From NCBI GenBank assembly GCA_945905925.1, contig CAMDQN010000005.1, forward strand, positions 1 through 64,000: a stretch of 64,000 nucleotides of DNA. The letters are read 5' to 3'. How positions within the stretch are numbered: the stretch's first letter is position 1; each line of letters starts with the position of its first letter. Source of the stretch: Singulisphaera sp. GP187 (lineage in GTDB: Bacteria > Planctomycetota > Planctomycetia > Gemmatales > Gemmataceae). Shown here piece by piece: positions 16,204 through 26,013 of this stretch. The notes beneath the pieces were generated by a model. The model saw only the letters and a program-made list of their open reading frames with translations, was not told the origin of the DNA and did no database searches. A program made the position numbers and the translations under genes.

Positions 16204-18255
16204 TTATCCCTCGCCGATCATTTTGCGGAACTCGGCCTCTTCGATGATCTTCACGCCGATCTTCTTCGCGTCTTCGTGCTTGCTGCTCGGCTTTGGCAAA
16301 GTGCCGAGCAGCAGGAAACTCGTCTTCTTCGACACGCTTCCGCTGGTCTTGCCGCCGTATTGTTTGATAGTCGATTCAATCCCGAGGCGGTCGTAGGTGT
16401 CGAGCGTTCCCGTCACGACAATAGTCATCCCCGCGAGTGGCAACCCGCCGGCAGGCACCGCGCGCTTGTCCTGCGTCATCTTGATGCCGAGTGTCTTCAG
16501 CGCCGCGATGAGCGTCTTGCCGTTGTCGTTGTCGAGGAAGGCTCGCAGGTACTTGACCCGCTCCGGTCCCCAGCCTTCGGTACTCGCGAGTTGGTCGGGC
16601 GTCGCGGCAATGATGAGGTCAATGTCGGGGAACGCTTCCGCCAAGCGTTCGGCCATTTCTTCGCCGACGCGGAAGATCGCTAAACCCGCGAGGAGACGGG
16701 CAAGCCCGCGGGTCTTGCTCGCGGCGACGCCGTCGAGGAGTTTCTGCGCCTTCTTCTCCTTGAACCCTTCGAGTTTGAGGAGTTGTTCCTTCGTCAGCGA
16801 GTACAGGTCGGGGATCGACTTCACTAAGCCCGACTCAACGAGTTGAATCGCGACCTCGCGGCCGAGACCGTCGATGTCCAGGCGCTCTTTGCGGGCGTAC
16901 CCTTCGAGTCGCTTCCACATCCCACCGGCGCACGCCTCTGGGTTGCTGCACACGAAGTTGTAACTGCTCGCGGTCTCCTTCTTTACGACCGGCGCGCCGC
17001 ACTCGTGACAGAAGTCCGGCCACGTGATGACCTTCTCTGTGCCCTTGCGGTCCGCCTTGATGACGTCCACTACCTGCGGGATGATCTCGCCTTTCTTCTC
17101 GACGACGACAGTGTCGCCGATGCGCACGTCCTTCTCCGCGACCCACGACGCGTTGTGCATGCTCGCGTGCGTGACCGTCGTGCCCGCGAGTTCCACCGGC
17201 GGGTCGAAGGTCGCGACCGGAGTGAGTTCGCCGAACTTGCCGATGTGGAACACCACCGCGCCCAACTTCGTGGTGCCCTTCTCCGGGTCGAACTTGTAGG
17301 CTTTTGCCCACTTCGGCACCTTCGCGGTGTAGCCGATCTTTTCGCGCTGGTCCCAATCGTTCACCTTGATGACGATGCCGTCTGTGTCGTAGGGCAGGTC
17401 TTTGCGCTTCGCGTCCCATTCCTTGCAGTACGCGATAACTTCCTCGATGCTTGTGCAGAGTTTCTCGTGCGGGTTGACTGGGAAGCCGAACTCTTTCAGT
17501 TTCGCGAGGAGATCGGATTGCTTCTTGATGTTCAAGCCGTCGATGACGCCGGCACCGTAGGAAAAGATGAGGAGTTTCCGTTTCGCGCACTCCTTGGGGT
17601 CTTTGAGTTTGAGCGTCCCGGCGGTGAGGTTGCGGGTGTTCTTGTACGGGTCTTCCTTGTTCTTCGCCTGCTCCGCGTTGATGCGGGCGAGTTCGGACCG
17701 CAGCATGTAAACCTCGCCACGCGCCTCGAATGTTTTCGGCGGCTTGTCTGCGGCGAGTTTCAGTGGGATTGCGGAGATAGTTTTCACGTTGTGGGTCACG
17801 TCATCGCCGACATCGCCCTTACCGCGCGTGGCCGCGAACGCGAGTTGTCCGTTCTCGTAAGTGACCGCCATCGAAACGCCGTCGATCTTCAGTTCGGTGA
17901 CGTACTCGACCACCGTTTTCACACCGAGAGATTTCCGCACGTCCGCGTCGAACTTTCGCAGGTCGGCTTCGTCGTAACTGTTCTCGATGCTGAGCATCGG
18001 CACCTTGTGCGTGATCTGCTTGAAGCCGGGGATCGGCGCACCGCCCACGCGTTGCGTCGGGCTTTCGGGCGTGACCAGTTCCGGGTGCTTTGCTTCGATG
18101 TCCGCGAGTTCTTGGAGCAGTTTGTCGAAGTCGCGATCGGAAATCTCCGTGCGTGCTTCGACGTAGTAGAGGTGGTTGTGGTGATCGATCTGCTTGCGAA
18201 GTTCGGCGGCGCGGTTTGTGGGTGAAGTAGTGGGTGCGGCGGCAGTTTTGGCCAC
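16204..18255 (-). CDS. ligA: NAD-dependent DNA ligase LigA
   Basis: 683 residues, a normal length for LigA. It seals nicks during replication and repair using NAD+. Domains in order: the Ia domain with HHNHLYYVEA near residue 26; the adenylation domain with the catalytic Lys at about 123 in ELKIDGVSM; an OB domain; the four-Cys zinc finger around 417-445 (CHEC, then C-x5-C); helix-hairpin-helix repeats including GLARLLAGLAIFRVGEEMA; and a BRCT domain from about 605 (MTIVVTGTLDTYDRLGIES). All key residues appear present. It is a single gene, with a secreted-protein gene 300 bases upstream. Confidence 0.97.
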   Translation of the reverse strand: MAKTAAAPTTSPTNRAAELRKQIDHHNHLYYVEARTEISDRDFDKLLQELADIEAKHPELVTPESPTQRVGGAPIPGFKQITHKVPMLSIENSYDEADLRKFDADVRKSLGVKTVVEYVTELKIDGVSMAVTYENGQLAFAATRGKGDVGDDVTHNVKTISAIPLKLAADKPPKTFEARGEVYMLRSELARINAEQAKNKEDPYKNTRNLTAGTLKLKDPKECAKRKLLIFSYGAGVIDGLNIKKQSDLLAKLKEFGFPVNPHEKLCTSIEEVIAYCKEWDAKRKDLPYDTDGIVIKVNDWDQREKIGYTAKVPKWAKAYKFDPEKGTTKLGAVVFHIGKFGELTPVATFDPPVELAGTTVTHASMHNASWVAEKDVRIGDTVVVEKKGEIIPQVVDVIKADRKGTEKVITWPDFCHECGAPVVKKETASSYNFVCSNPEACAGGMWKRLEGYARKERLDIDGLGREVAIQLVESGLVKSIPDLYSLTKEQLLKLEGFKEKKAQKLLDGVAASKTRGLARLLAGLAIFRVGEEMAERLAEAFPDIDLIIAATPDQLASTEGWGPERVKYLRAFLDNDNGKTLIAALKTLGIKMTQDKRAVPAGGLPLAGMTIVVTGTLDTYDRLGIESTIKQYGGKTSGSVSKKTSFLLLGTLPKPSSKHEDAKKIGVKIIEEAEFRKMIGEG

Positions 18256-18558
18256 GGGCGTGAACCTCAGTATGGGATGGGAGTGCGAATCAACACCGGG
18301 ATTGTGCCGTGAAATGCGGGAGAGAGCAAGGTTGGGAGTTGTTCACGCCACGGGCGGAGTGTCCCGGCCGTGCCACAGAACGTCCCAGTTCGCAGCGCGC
18401 GTGGTACTTGCTTCAACACCGCCAACGAGTTCACCAAGAACCGGAAGACAAATGCCGATCCGGGCGCCGCGTTGGCGAGTTTCGCGATGGTATCGACGGA
18501 ACCTTCACGCGAGGACAGGTTCATCGAGGATACCAGAAGAACGGGCGCGAAACGGCCG
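18256..18558. other. Intergenic stretch before ligA, no feature seen
   Basis: About 300 bases between the ligA start and the end of the next minus-strand gene. Short open frames on both strands have no start signal, no recognisable domain and no agreement with neighbouring codon use. It presumably carries the ligA promoter; I could not pick one out. Confidence 0.4.
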
Positions 18559-18849
18559 TCACCGGCGGAACGTGCGCAAACCGAACTGACCCAAAACCGG
18601 GTTGTAAACGGTGTCGGAGTACTTCGTTCGGTGCGTGATTGGGTTGGTGAAGTGACCAGTCCGGTGAACCGAGCCGACGACTGGGTGCAGTTTCGTCACG
18701 GATGGGCGAGCGGCCCCGGCGCGCGAATCGACGACCGTGCGCGCCGTTGTGCCGCGCACGTGTCCCGACGCGTCCGCGAACGGCGTTGGGTTCGCGCTGA
18801 CGGTGCTCGCGCCCACCACCAGTACCACCGCGACAAGAATGCCCTTCAC
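18559..18849 (-). CDS. Small secreted protein, 96 aa
   Basis: The GTG at 18849 follows a strong AGGAGG ribosome site 7 bases upstream (18857-18862). It opens a signal peptide, MKGILVAVVLVVGASTVSA, with cleavage before NPTPF. The mature 77 residues are basic and His/Thr-rich (HRTGHFTNPITHRTKYSDTV) and end YNPVLGQFGLRTFRR. No family is recognised. A longer frame starting at 18942 lacks the ribosome site and would bury the signal peptide. Confidence 0.65.
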   Translation of the reverse strand: MKGILVAVVLVVGASTVSANPTPFADASGHVRGTTARTVVDSRAGAARPSVTKLHPVVGSVHRTGHFTNPITHRTKYSDTVYNPVLGQFGLRTFRR

Positions 18850-18993
18850 GGCTCCGCCTCCTGGTGTCACATCTTCCCCAGACCCTCCATTATTTCGACT
18901 GTGGAAGGCACCATATGCGAAGTCTTCCGCACGTGGCGGCACCGGAAGGTGGTTGACGGTTCGGTTTGCGCCGGCTGGAGCGGATGGCTCGCA

Positions 18994-19440
18994 TTACGCG
19001 ACCCAGTTCGCGTCCGTCGCGGTGAAGTTCACCAACTCTTCCGGTTTGAACCAGAGAGCGATTTCGATCGCCGCGTTCTCGGTGCTGTCGCTGCCGTGAA
19101 CGAGGTTATTCTGAACCGAGAGCGCGAAGTCGCCACGGATCGTGCCCGGAGGCGACTTCGCGCCGTCGGTGAGGCCCACGAGGGTGCGGCACACCGCGAC
19201 CGCCTCGCGACCCTCCCACACGAGCGCGACTGTCGGCCCGCTCGTGAGGAACGTGAGCAGGCTCTCGTAGAACGGCTTGCCCTTGTGAACCGCGTAGTGC
19301 TTCTCGGCGAGTTCGCGCGATGCCGGTACCAGTTTCAGCCCAGTGAGGCGCAGCCCCTTGCGCTCGAATCGCTCGATGATGTCACCGACCAGCCGGCGCT
19401 GTACCGCGTCGGGCTTCAACAGGATGAGTGTTCGTTGCAT
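18994..19440 (-). CDS. ndk: Nucleoside diphosphate kinase
   Basis: 148 residues, the usual length. It transfers the gamma-phosphate of ATP to other NDPs through a phospho-His. The family signature NLVHGSDS carries the catalytic His (about residue 115). Other conserved features are TLILLKPDAVQR at the N-terminus, HYAVHKGKPFYE, and GTIRGDFAL just before the active site. It is a lone gene on the minus strand; the 220 bases upstream hold nothing clear. Confidence 0.97.
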   Translation of the reverse strand: MQRTLILLKPDAVQRRLVGDIIERFERKGLRLTGLKLVPASRELAEKHYAVHKGKPFYESLLTFLTSGPTVALVWEGREAVAVCRTLVGLTDGAKSPPGTIRGDFALSVQNNLVHGSDSTENAAIEIALWFKPEELVNFTATDANWVA

Positions 19441-19660
19441 TAGCGGTCTCGCAAGGCGGAAAGGAACGGCGTGTCCCGGTCATGGTGCGGAACGGCTGCG
19501 GGTTCGTCCACAGATTAGGTGGGCTTGCCCGGTTCCCGGCGCCCCGGTAAAGGGATGCATTCAGGGAGGACGCGCCGCTGAAACCGCTCGCGGGCGTGCC
19601 GCGAACAATCGCGTGCGCCTGCGCGGAGCGCGCCGACCTGTTTCCCGTACTCGTTGCGCT

Positions 19661-20104
19661 ATGGCCATCACGCACAGCCACAAACTCGTTCTCCCCGCGG
19701 ACGCGAACCACTACGGCACGCTGTACGCGGGCGCGATGCTCCGGCTCATGCTGGAAGCGGGGTACGCGACCGCGTGGAAGCACGTCGGCCCGGAAGCGAA
19801 TCTGGTGCTGCGCCGCGTGCTGAACATGGAGTGTCTGCGCCCGGTGCCGGTGGGTGTGGTGGTCGAGATTCAGGGTGCGGTGCTTCACCGTACTGCGGCG
19901 TACCTGGTGTGCGGGTTGGTCGGCACGCCCTGGGACGACGACGGCGGCGTGTGGGCGGAATCGCTCTTCGGCTTCGCGCAGGTGAAACCCGACGGCAAGC
20001 TCACGCACTTCCCGGAGCGGCTTCCCGCCGTGAGCGTTCCCGCCGGCGAGGTGTGGGAACGCCTCGACCGCCGGATGAACAAATTACTAAAGCTCAGGTC
20101 GTGA
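19661..20104 (+). CDS. Hotdog-fold acyl-CoA thioesterase
   Basis: 147 residues starting at the ATG at 19661. The sequence fits the acyl-CoA hydrolase (YciA/BFIT-like) hotdog family: PADANHYGTLYAGAMLRLML matches the 'NHYGTLFGG..L..MD' motif on the central helix, and VEIQGAVLHRTAAYLVCG the following strands. Canonical Asp after the helix is replaced here by Glu (LMLEAGYATAW). It probably acts in the cytoplasm on CoA esters; the chain length preference cannot be read. It is convergent with the epimerase gene, 17 bases apart. Confidence 0.85.
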   Translation: MAITHSHKLVLPADANHYGTLYAGAMLRLMLEAGYATAWKHVGPEANLVLRRVLNMECLRPVPVGVVVEIQGAVLHRTAAYLVCGLVGTPWDDDGGVWAESLFGFAQVKPDGKLTHFPERLPAVSVPAGEVWERLDRRMNKLLKLRS

Positions 20105-20121
20105 TGGTCGCACCAGGGGCG

Positions 20122-21057
20122 TCACTTCCCCAATTTGCGGCGGAAGAAATCCATTGTCCGCTTCAGTCCCTCGTCGCGCCCGACCTTCGGTTCCCAACCG
20201 AGTAACTGCCGCGCCCGCGTAATGTCCGGCTGGCGCACCTTCGGGTCATCCTGCGGGATCGGCCGGTATACGATCTCGCTTGTGCTGCCCGCGAGCTTCC
20301 GAATCTCCTCCGCGAACTCCAGGATGGTAATTTCCGCCGGGTTGCCGAGGTTCACCGGTTCGTGGTAGTCGATGGGCAACAGCCGCCAGATGCCTTCGAC
20401 CAGGTCGGAGACGTACTGGAAACTGCGGGTCTGATCGCCCTTGCCGTACACGGTGAGCGGTTCGCCCATCAGCGCCTGGTACATGAAGTTCGGCAGCACA
20501 CGCCCGTCGTTCAGCCTCATCCTCTCTCCGTAAGTGTTGAAGATGCGAATGATGTGCGTGTTCACGCCATGGGCGCGGTGGTAAGCCATCGTGATCGACT
20601 CCGCGAACCGCTTCGCTTCGTCGTAGCAGCCGCGCACCCCGATCGGGTTCACGTTGCCCCAGTAGCTTTCCTTTTGTGGGTGTTCGAGCGGGTCGCCGTA
20701 CACTTCGCTGGTACTCGCGAGCAGGTATCGCGCGCCGTGGGTCTTCGCCAGTCCGAGCGTGTTGTGCGTCCCGAGCGCGCCGACCTTCAGCGTCGGAATC
20801 GGGTGTTCGAGGTAATCGACCGGGCTGGCCGGGCTGGCGAAATGCAGCACGTTGTCGAGCTTCTCCTTCACCTTTAGCGAGTTCGAGATGTCGTGCCCGA
20901 TGAACCGGAACCGCGGGTTCGTGCGCAGGTGGTCGAGGTTCGCGAGGTCGCCAGTGATCATGTTGTCCACCGCGACGACTTCGTGCCCTTCGGCGAGGAA
21001 CCGTTCGCAGAGGTGGGAACCGATGAACCCGGCGCCGCCGGTGATGAGGGTGCGCAC
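20122..21057 (-). CDS. UDP-glucuronate decarboxylase-like NAD-dependent epimerase (UDP-xylose synthase type)
   Basis: 311 residues, extended short-chain dehydrogenase. The NAD-binding motif GGAGFIG is at residues 7-13 and the catalytic pair YxxxK at 145-149 (CYDEAKR), with Ser in [10 protein letters not shown] upstream. Conserved segments [30 protein letters not shown] and [18 protein letters not shown] are those of UDP-xylose synthases (UXS), which decarboxylate UDP-glucuronate to UDP-xylose. The product would feed surface polysaccharide assembly. No glycosyltransferase gene adjoins it. Confidence 0.88.
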   Translation of the reverse strand: MRTLITGGAGFIGSHLCERFLAEGHEVVAVDNMITGDLANLDHLRTNPRFRFIGHDISNSLKVKEKLDNVLHFASPASPVDYLEHPIPTLKVGALGTHNTLGLAKTHGARYLLASTSEVYGDPLEHPQKESYWGNVNPIGVRGCYDEAKRFAESITMAYHRAHGVNTHIIRIFNTYGERMRLNDGRVLPNFMYQALMGEPLTVYGKGDQTRSFQYVSDLVEGIWRLLPIDYHEPVNLGNPAEITILEFAEEIRKLAGSTSEIVYRPIPQDDPKVRQPDITRARQLLGWEPKVGRDEGLKRTMDFFRRKLGK

Positions 21058-21144
21058 ACGCGACTCCGTTGTGGTAGCCTGAAGGGCGGCCCGGCCGTGT
21101 TGGGATACCGACCTGGCGAGCGCACCGCAAGAGGGCGGGTTGAG

Positions 21145-22386
21145 GTGGAAGAGCGGGCACTATACCGGGCGATCCTGAGTGCGCCGCACGACGACACGGC
21201 GCGGCTCGTGTACGCCGACTGGCTCGACGAGAACGCGGAGCAGTTCCCGGATCTGCTTGCGCGATCGGAACACGCGCGGGCCGAGTTCATTCGGATTCAA
21301 TGCGCGATTGCGCGATTGGGTCCGGGCGGGTGGAAGAGCGGTGGCCCGTCCGACCCTGAGTTGGCCGCGCGCCAGAAGCGACTGCTGTTCCGGTGCGGGG
21401 CGAAGTGGCGCCGCGCTCTTCCCATTCCAGTGCGCACGGCGCCGTTCGATCGCGGGTTCCTGCGCCCGTTCCGCGCGCTGTGTCCGCAGCAGTTCCTGGG
21501 TCGCCCGCTGGCGCCGCATCAGCACATCCCGGTGCTGTGGCCGCTGCCGCACGACAGCCCCGCGCTCCGGTACATCCCCGACGACGATCCGTTCGCCGCG
21601 TGCCCGCTGTGGGACGTTCACCTGTACGCGACGGACTACATGGGGAACGACGAGCGGAACGATCGCGGGCAGTACGGCGACCTGTTGACGGAAGTGGGTC
21701 GCAGCCCGGAACTGGAGCGCGTCGGGTGGCTGAAGGTGTCGTTCTTCCGCACGTCGGTGTTCGGGTTCCTGCTCAACGGGAACTTTGCGAACGTCGAGAC
21801 ACTGGTGCTGAACAGCGGGCCGTTCTCGCAAGTTCTGGAAGCGGTCGCGGAGAACGAATCGTTCCGCAGTTTGCGATACATCTTGTTCGGCGGCGACTGG
21901 TGGGCGTGGTCTGGTGCCGCGCAGATGTCCGACCGCACTCGTACGCTGCTCTCGAAACTCACCGACGCGAACCAGCGGCACCTGCCACACGGCGAGATGC
22001 GCACTGCACTCCGCGACATCCTGGGCGGTCTCCCGCCGCGCCCGCCACCGGTTCCGCTACCGCTGCGGATGCCCGACTGGGCGCACCTTCCGGCGCCCGC
22101 GGTGCCCGAGCCGTGGAGAGACCCGCGGCCCACACGCGCAAGCGAACTCTCGGCGCGAAGTGCCTGGGCGATTGGCCTCTGTTGTGTGCTGGTATGTGTT
22201 GTCGTTGCGCTGCTCATTGGGCCGAGCATGAAGGAACGGTCGCCGGTACCAGAACACAAGTTCCGGTACGACCCGGACACCTACAAGGTTCCGCCGAGCG
22301 TGTACGACAGCGAGAAGTGGAACAAGTGGCAAACAACCGCGCCGACGCGCCGGCCAATCGTGCCGCCCGCGGAGATGAGAGAGTGA
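21145..22386 (+). CDS. TIGR02996-type protein with C-terminal membrane anchor
   Basis: 413 residues from a GTG at 21145 (start not certain). The N-terminus carries the TIGR02996 signature: [20 protein letters not shown] followed by DWLDENAE and [10 protein letters not shown]. This short domain is a mark of Gemmata-type planctomycetes and is usually followed by Leu-rich repeats. The middle part here has LRR-like spacing ([35 protein letters not shown]). One transmembrane helix ([18 protein letters not shown]) lies near the C-terminus with a short polar tail. Function unknown; a partner-binding role is inferred from the family. Confidence 0.75.
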   Translation: MEERALYRAILSAPHDDTARLVYADWLDENAEQFPDLLARSEHARAEFIRIQCAIARLGPGGWKSGGPSDPELAARQKRLLFRCGAKWRRALPIPVRTAPFDRGFLRPFRALCPQQFLGRPLAPHQHIPVLWPLPHDSPALRYIPDDDPFAACPLWDVHLYATDYMGNDERNDRGQYGDLLTEVGRSPELERVGWLKVSFFRTSVFGFLLNGNFANVETLVLNSGPFSQVLEAVAENESFRSLRYILFGGDWWAWSGAAQMSDRTRTLLSKLTDANQRHLPHGEMRTALRDILGGLPPRPPPVPLPLRMPDWAHLPAPAVPEPWRDPRPTRASELSARSAWAIGLCCVLVCVVVALLIGPSMKERSPVPEHKFRYDPDTYKVPPSVYDSEKWNKWQTTAPTRRPIVPPAEMRE

Positions 22387-22446
22387 AGCCGGACGGGTCG
22401 CGGGGTTTACTTCTCGACCTGGTGCGCGGAAGGCTCACGGCACCGC

Positions 22447-22531
22447 CGCTGGCCAAGCGCTTGCGCATGCAGGAGAACCACGACTGGCGGGGTTGGTCCA
22501 GGCTCCTGCATGCGCAAGCGCTTGGCCAGCG
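22447..22531. repeat. Perfect 29-bp inverted repeat in a 372-base gap
   Basis: Arms 22447-22475 and 22503-22531 are exact inverted copies over 29 bases around a 27-base loop; with a small internal bulge the pairing extends outward to about 22436-22542. It lies downstream of the TIGR02996 gene (stop at 22386). The rest of the gap up to 22758 shows no gene; a short GCTGA...TCAGC hairpin near 22583 is the only other structure. Confidence 0.75.
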
Positions 22532-22758
22532 AAAGCGGTGCTGGAACAGCCTTCCCCGAGTCGTGTGGCTTGGTAGAAACTCGGCTGACGCAACATCAGC
22601 CTGCTGCAAAGCAGCGAGCTAAACCACTTCTGCGGATCGCAGAGCAACCCGCCCGACTTCATCAACTAACGATACCCGCGGCGCGTTAGAGGAGCAACGG
22701 AGTTCGTCTCGCGGTGAGCGGGTTCGTTCGGCTACGATGCGGTTTGGAGGGTTTACCG

Positions 22759-25197
22759 ATGTCGCGTGTTGCTTGCTCACTGGTGCTGCTCGCAGTAATT
22801 GCGGGGTCGCTGCGCGCGGCCGACCTGCCGCCGGGTGCGATCGTGCGATTGGGTGACGACCGCTTCCGCGCCGGCGGCGGCGTCCACCACCTCGCGCTGT
22901 CCCCGGACGGCAAACAGTTCGCCACCGCCCGCTACGGCGGGCGCGGCCTGACCGCGCTGACCGTGTGGGACTCGGCGACCGGCCGACCGGTTCGCGAGCG
23001 CAGGGTGAACAGCGAACTGTTCCGCGGCCTCGTGTGGGGGGAGGGGGGCGCGTTCACGATCACCCTCCGCGCCGACCCGGGGAAGAAGGGCAAGCCCGCG
23101 AAACTCGTCCCCGACGACTTCCGCGTGTGGGACTTCACCGACTCGAAGGCCGCGTCTCCGCCGGTCCTGCCGGGAGTGTACGACGGTCTCCCGGACGAGT
23201 TGGGAAAGAGGCGAAGGGACGACCCGGGGTATCACGACTTCGTCTTCAGCGCGGACGGCCGACGGGTCGCGGCGCGGTGGCTGTCGGCCGACAACAAGCA
23301 CGCGATTCACGTGTTCGAACTGAAGCCGGCGGACACCGTCGCGAAGCTCACGCGCGTCGGGGTGATCGACCTCGGGGCGGAAGGGGCCGACGGTGTGCGG
23401 CTCTCCGCGAACGGCAAAACGCTCGTCACGTTCCGCGCGCTGGCGAGTCCCGACGATCGGGGAGAGTGGACCGCGACCGCGTGGGACGTTGCCAAAGGCC
23501 AGCCCGGCAGACCGGTTCGGGTGTCGGGGTTCGGGTTTCCGCCGCCGCTCACCCCCGACGGCGGCGACGTGGTGATTTCCGCCGGGACCGAAAAGGAATG
23601 GGGTTACGACCTGATCGAACTCGGCACCGGGAAGCGTTCCAAACTGGGCCGGACGCCACACGCCGACGGCAAAGACGCCGGCGAACCGCAAGTCGTCCGC
23701 GACGAAGATCAGCCCGCCGACTACGTCTTCCTGCCGTCGGGCCGCGCGCTCGTCGTGCCGGGTTACCGGACCGCGATCGTTGACCTCGCGACGGGAAAGA
23801 CGCTCGGGCTGTTGGGCGGGCACTTGAGCGCGCCGACGGCGGTCGCGGTGTCGGCCGACGGTGCCCGCATCGCGACCGCGGACCGGTTCGGGCTAATTCG
23901 GCTGTGGGACGCGAAGACGTTTCGGCCCCTCAACGACGCGCCCGGCCACCGCGCTTCGGTGAGTTACGCGGAACTGTCGCCCGACGGCAAGCGGCTCCTC
24001 ACGCACGCCGAAGACGAAACCGTTCGGTTGTGGGATTTGGCGACCGGGAAAGAACTTCGCGCCTTCGGGAAGGCGACGACGCGGGTGCATTCGTACAACC
24101 ACTATCCGCGATTCACCCCAGACGGAACCGCGGTCGTATACAACTCGTTCGACCGACTCATCGCCCGCGACCTGCAATCCGGGCTTGAGGTTCCGCTCCC
24201 CGGCGAACTGGCGAAGATTCGTTGCGCGTGGGTCGCGTTCGCGCCGAACGGCAAGTCCGTTCTCACCTGGGTAGGCGGTCGCGAACTGGAGGTGTGGGAC
24301 TGGCCGAGCGGGAAGAAGCGGTTCGCCGTGGAGATGGACGTTAGGGGCGACGAACCGGGTTTCTCGCCCGACGGCGCGGTGTTCGCCGACGTGACCGAGC
24401 CGCAAAGGTGGAGCGCGACGACCGGCAAGCCGCTGCCCGCGGCCTGGAAGAAGGACGAGAGCGTCTCCCGGACGTTCGGGCTGCGCGCCGACCTCCGCCC
24501 GCTCGTCGCTTCATTCGAGGGTTCAGACCCGCCGCGCGTCATCGTCCCCGGCACCAGCACCCCGGCGCCCGGCGCCCGGCTCGTGGATTACGAATTCAAA
24601 GAGGTCGATGATCTGGGTCTGCACCCGTCGTGGGCCGTTACATTCTCGCCGGACCGGCGACAGTTCGCCCTCGCCCTCAGTTTCTTCGAGATTTACGAGA
24701 TCCGAATCTACGAGTCGGCAACCGGGAAGGTGCGGCGCGTACTACCGGCCCCGCGCCCCGGTGGCGCCCACCTGCTCGGGTTCACGCCGGACGGCACGAA
24801 GTTGCTCACCGCGGGCGGCGATCACACCGTTCTCGTGTGGGACATGCGCCTTCAAGCCATGCCGCTACCGGACGCGCTCAAGAACGAGACGAACGCCGCG
24901 AAGCTGTGGGACGCGCTCGCGACCGGGAAGGCCGAAGCCGCGTACCTCGCGATGGCACGCCTCAGCCGCGAACCGGACGCCGCGTTCAAGCTCATCAAGA
25001 TGAAGCTCAAGCCGGCTGCGAACGGCGATGCCGAGAATGACAGGACGAATCTCACCGACTGCCGCGTGATCGAGTTGCTCGAAGCGCTCGGCACCGACGA
25101 ATCGCGTGCGCTGCTTAAAGAGTTGGCCGGGGGCGAAGCAAAAGCGTTCCGCACGCAGGAGGCGAAACGCGCGTTGGAGCGGTTAGGAAAGAAGTGA
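22759..25197 (+). CDS. Secreted WD40-repeat protein
   Basis: 812 residues. The ATG at 22759 begins a signal peptide (MSRVACSLVLLAVIAGSLRA). Many WD40 units follow, with LSPDGK...V.LWD.ATGK patterns: HLALSPDGKQFATARYG, VAVSADGARIATADRFGLIR, ELSPDGKRLLTHAEDETVRL and GFTPDGTKLLTAGGDHTVLV are the clearest. The C-terminal 110 residues after LVWDMR are helical (WDALATGKAEAAYLAMARLS, RALLKELAGGEAKAFRTQEA), an extension I have seen in other planctomycete WD40 proteins. It probably folds as one or two beta-propellers in the periplasm; ligand unknown. Confidence 0.88.
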   Translation: MSRVACSLVLLAVIAGSLRAADLPPGAIVRLGDDRFRAGGGVHHLALSPDGKQFATARYGGRGLTALTVWDSATGRPVRERRVNSELFRGLVWGEGGAFTITLRADPGKKGKPAKLVPDDFRVWDFTDSKAASPPVLPGVYDGLPDELGKRRRDDPGYHDFVFSADGRRVAARWLSADNKHAIHVFELKPADTVAKLTRVGVIDLGAEGADGVRLSANGKTLVTFRALASPDDRGEWTATAWDVAKGQPGRPVRVSGFGFPPPLTPDGGDVVISAGTEKEWGYDLIELGTGKRSKLGRTPHADGKDAGEPQVVRDEDQPADYVFLPSGRALVVPGYRTAIVDLATGKTLGLLGGHLSAPTAVAVSADGARIATADRFGLIRLWDAKTFRPLNDAPGHRASVSYAELSPDGKRLLTHAEDETVRLWDLATGKELRAFGKATTRVHSYNHYPRFTPDGTAVVYNSFDRLIARDLQSGLEVPLPGELAKIRCAWVAFAPNGKSVLTWVGGRELEVWDWPSGKKRFAVEMDVRGDEPGFSPDGAVFADVTEPQRWSATTGKPLPAAWKKDESVSRTFGLRADLRPLVASFEGSDPPRVIVPGTSTPAPGARLVDYEFKEVDDLGLHPSWAVTFSPDRRQFALALSFFEIYEIRIYESATGKVRRVLPAPRPGGAHLLGFTPDGTKLLTAGGDHTVLVWDMRLQAMPLPDALKNETNAAKLWDALATGKAEAAYLAMARLSREPDAAFKLIKMKLKPAANGDAENDRTNLTDCRVIELLEALGTDESRALLKELAGGEAKAFRTQEAKRALERLGKK

Positions 25198-25223
25198 TTC
25201 CGGTCGCGACGAGTTCGTAGCCG

Positions 25224-25991
25224 TTACACGCGGATCGCGCGCGTCGCGGCGAAACACGGAATGTACTCCGATAGCTTCCAACCCTCCCCGCCGTCTTCGT
25301 AGAACCCCGCGAGCAAAAACCCGGCTTCCAGTTGCCCGCCGATCTGGTCTTCCAGCGTGTGCCCGAAACACAGCGGTTCGTTGGCATCCGTGTACCGGCG
25401 CCGTTCCTCGTCAGTGATGCTAAACAGGTCCGAGTACGGGATGCGGTGCCGGACCACGTACTCGCCCTGCTGCATCTGCGCGTCGTCGAACAAACACAAC
25501 ACGGGGTTCACGAACCCCGCGAGCAACACGCCGCCCGCGCGCAGAACGCGTGCGGCTTCCTTCCACACCGGTAGGATGTCGGGTACGAAACCGTTTGAAC
25601 ACGCGTGGAAGATCAAGCCGAACGACGCGTCCGGGAACGCGGACAGGTCACGCATGTCGCCTTCGACGGTGGTGATTGTCAAGCCGTCGCGTGCGGCGAC
25701 TTCGCGATCGCGTGCGAGCTGTGCCGGGGAGTTGTCGAACACCGTGACGTTCGCGCCGGCCGCAGCGAGAACCGGACCCTGTTGCCCGCCACCGGACGCG
25801 AGGCACAACACATCCAATCCGGCCAGCGGCGGGAACCAGTCGCGCGGAACCGGCTTCGTGGGCGTGAGTACCACGGACCATTCGCCACGCCGCGCCGCGG
25901 CGGTCACTTCCGAGCTAACCGGAACCGTCCACCGGTTCCCGCTCGCGACCTGATGATCCCACGCGGCACGGTTGTAGTCGCGAACGTACAT
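25224..25991 (-). CDS. Class I SAM-dependent methyltransferase
   Basis: 255 residues. Motif I is [20 protein letters not shown], with the acidic end of the next strand at VTVFDNSP. Motif II/III follows in [20 protein letters not shown] and the post-motif [12 protein letters not shown]. The N-terminal part ([17 protein letters not shown]) resembles the ubiE/COQ5-like small-molecule methyltransferases. Substrate unknown. It starts 22 bases after the dnaA stop on the same strand and so may be co-transcribed with it. Confidence 0.87.
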   Translation of the reverse strand: MYVRDYNRAAWDHQVASGNRWTVPVSSEVTAAARRGEWSVVLTPTKPVPRDWFPPLAGLDVLCLASGGGQQGPVLAAAGANVTVFDNSPAQLARDREVAARDGLTITTVEGDMRDLSAFPDASFGLIFHACSNGFVPDILPVWKEAARVLRAGGVLLAGFVNPVLCLFDDAQMQQGEYVVRHRIPYSDLFSITDEERRRYTDANEPLCFGHTLEDQIGGQLEAGFLLAGFYEDGGEGWKLSEYIPCFAATRAIRV

Positions 25992-26013
25992 TAGTCCATC
26001 CCGGACACCAGAC

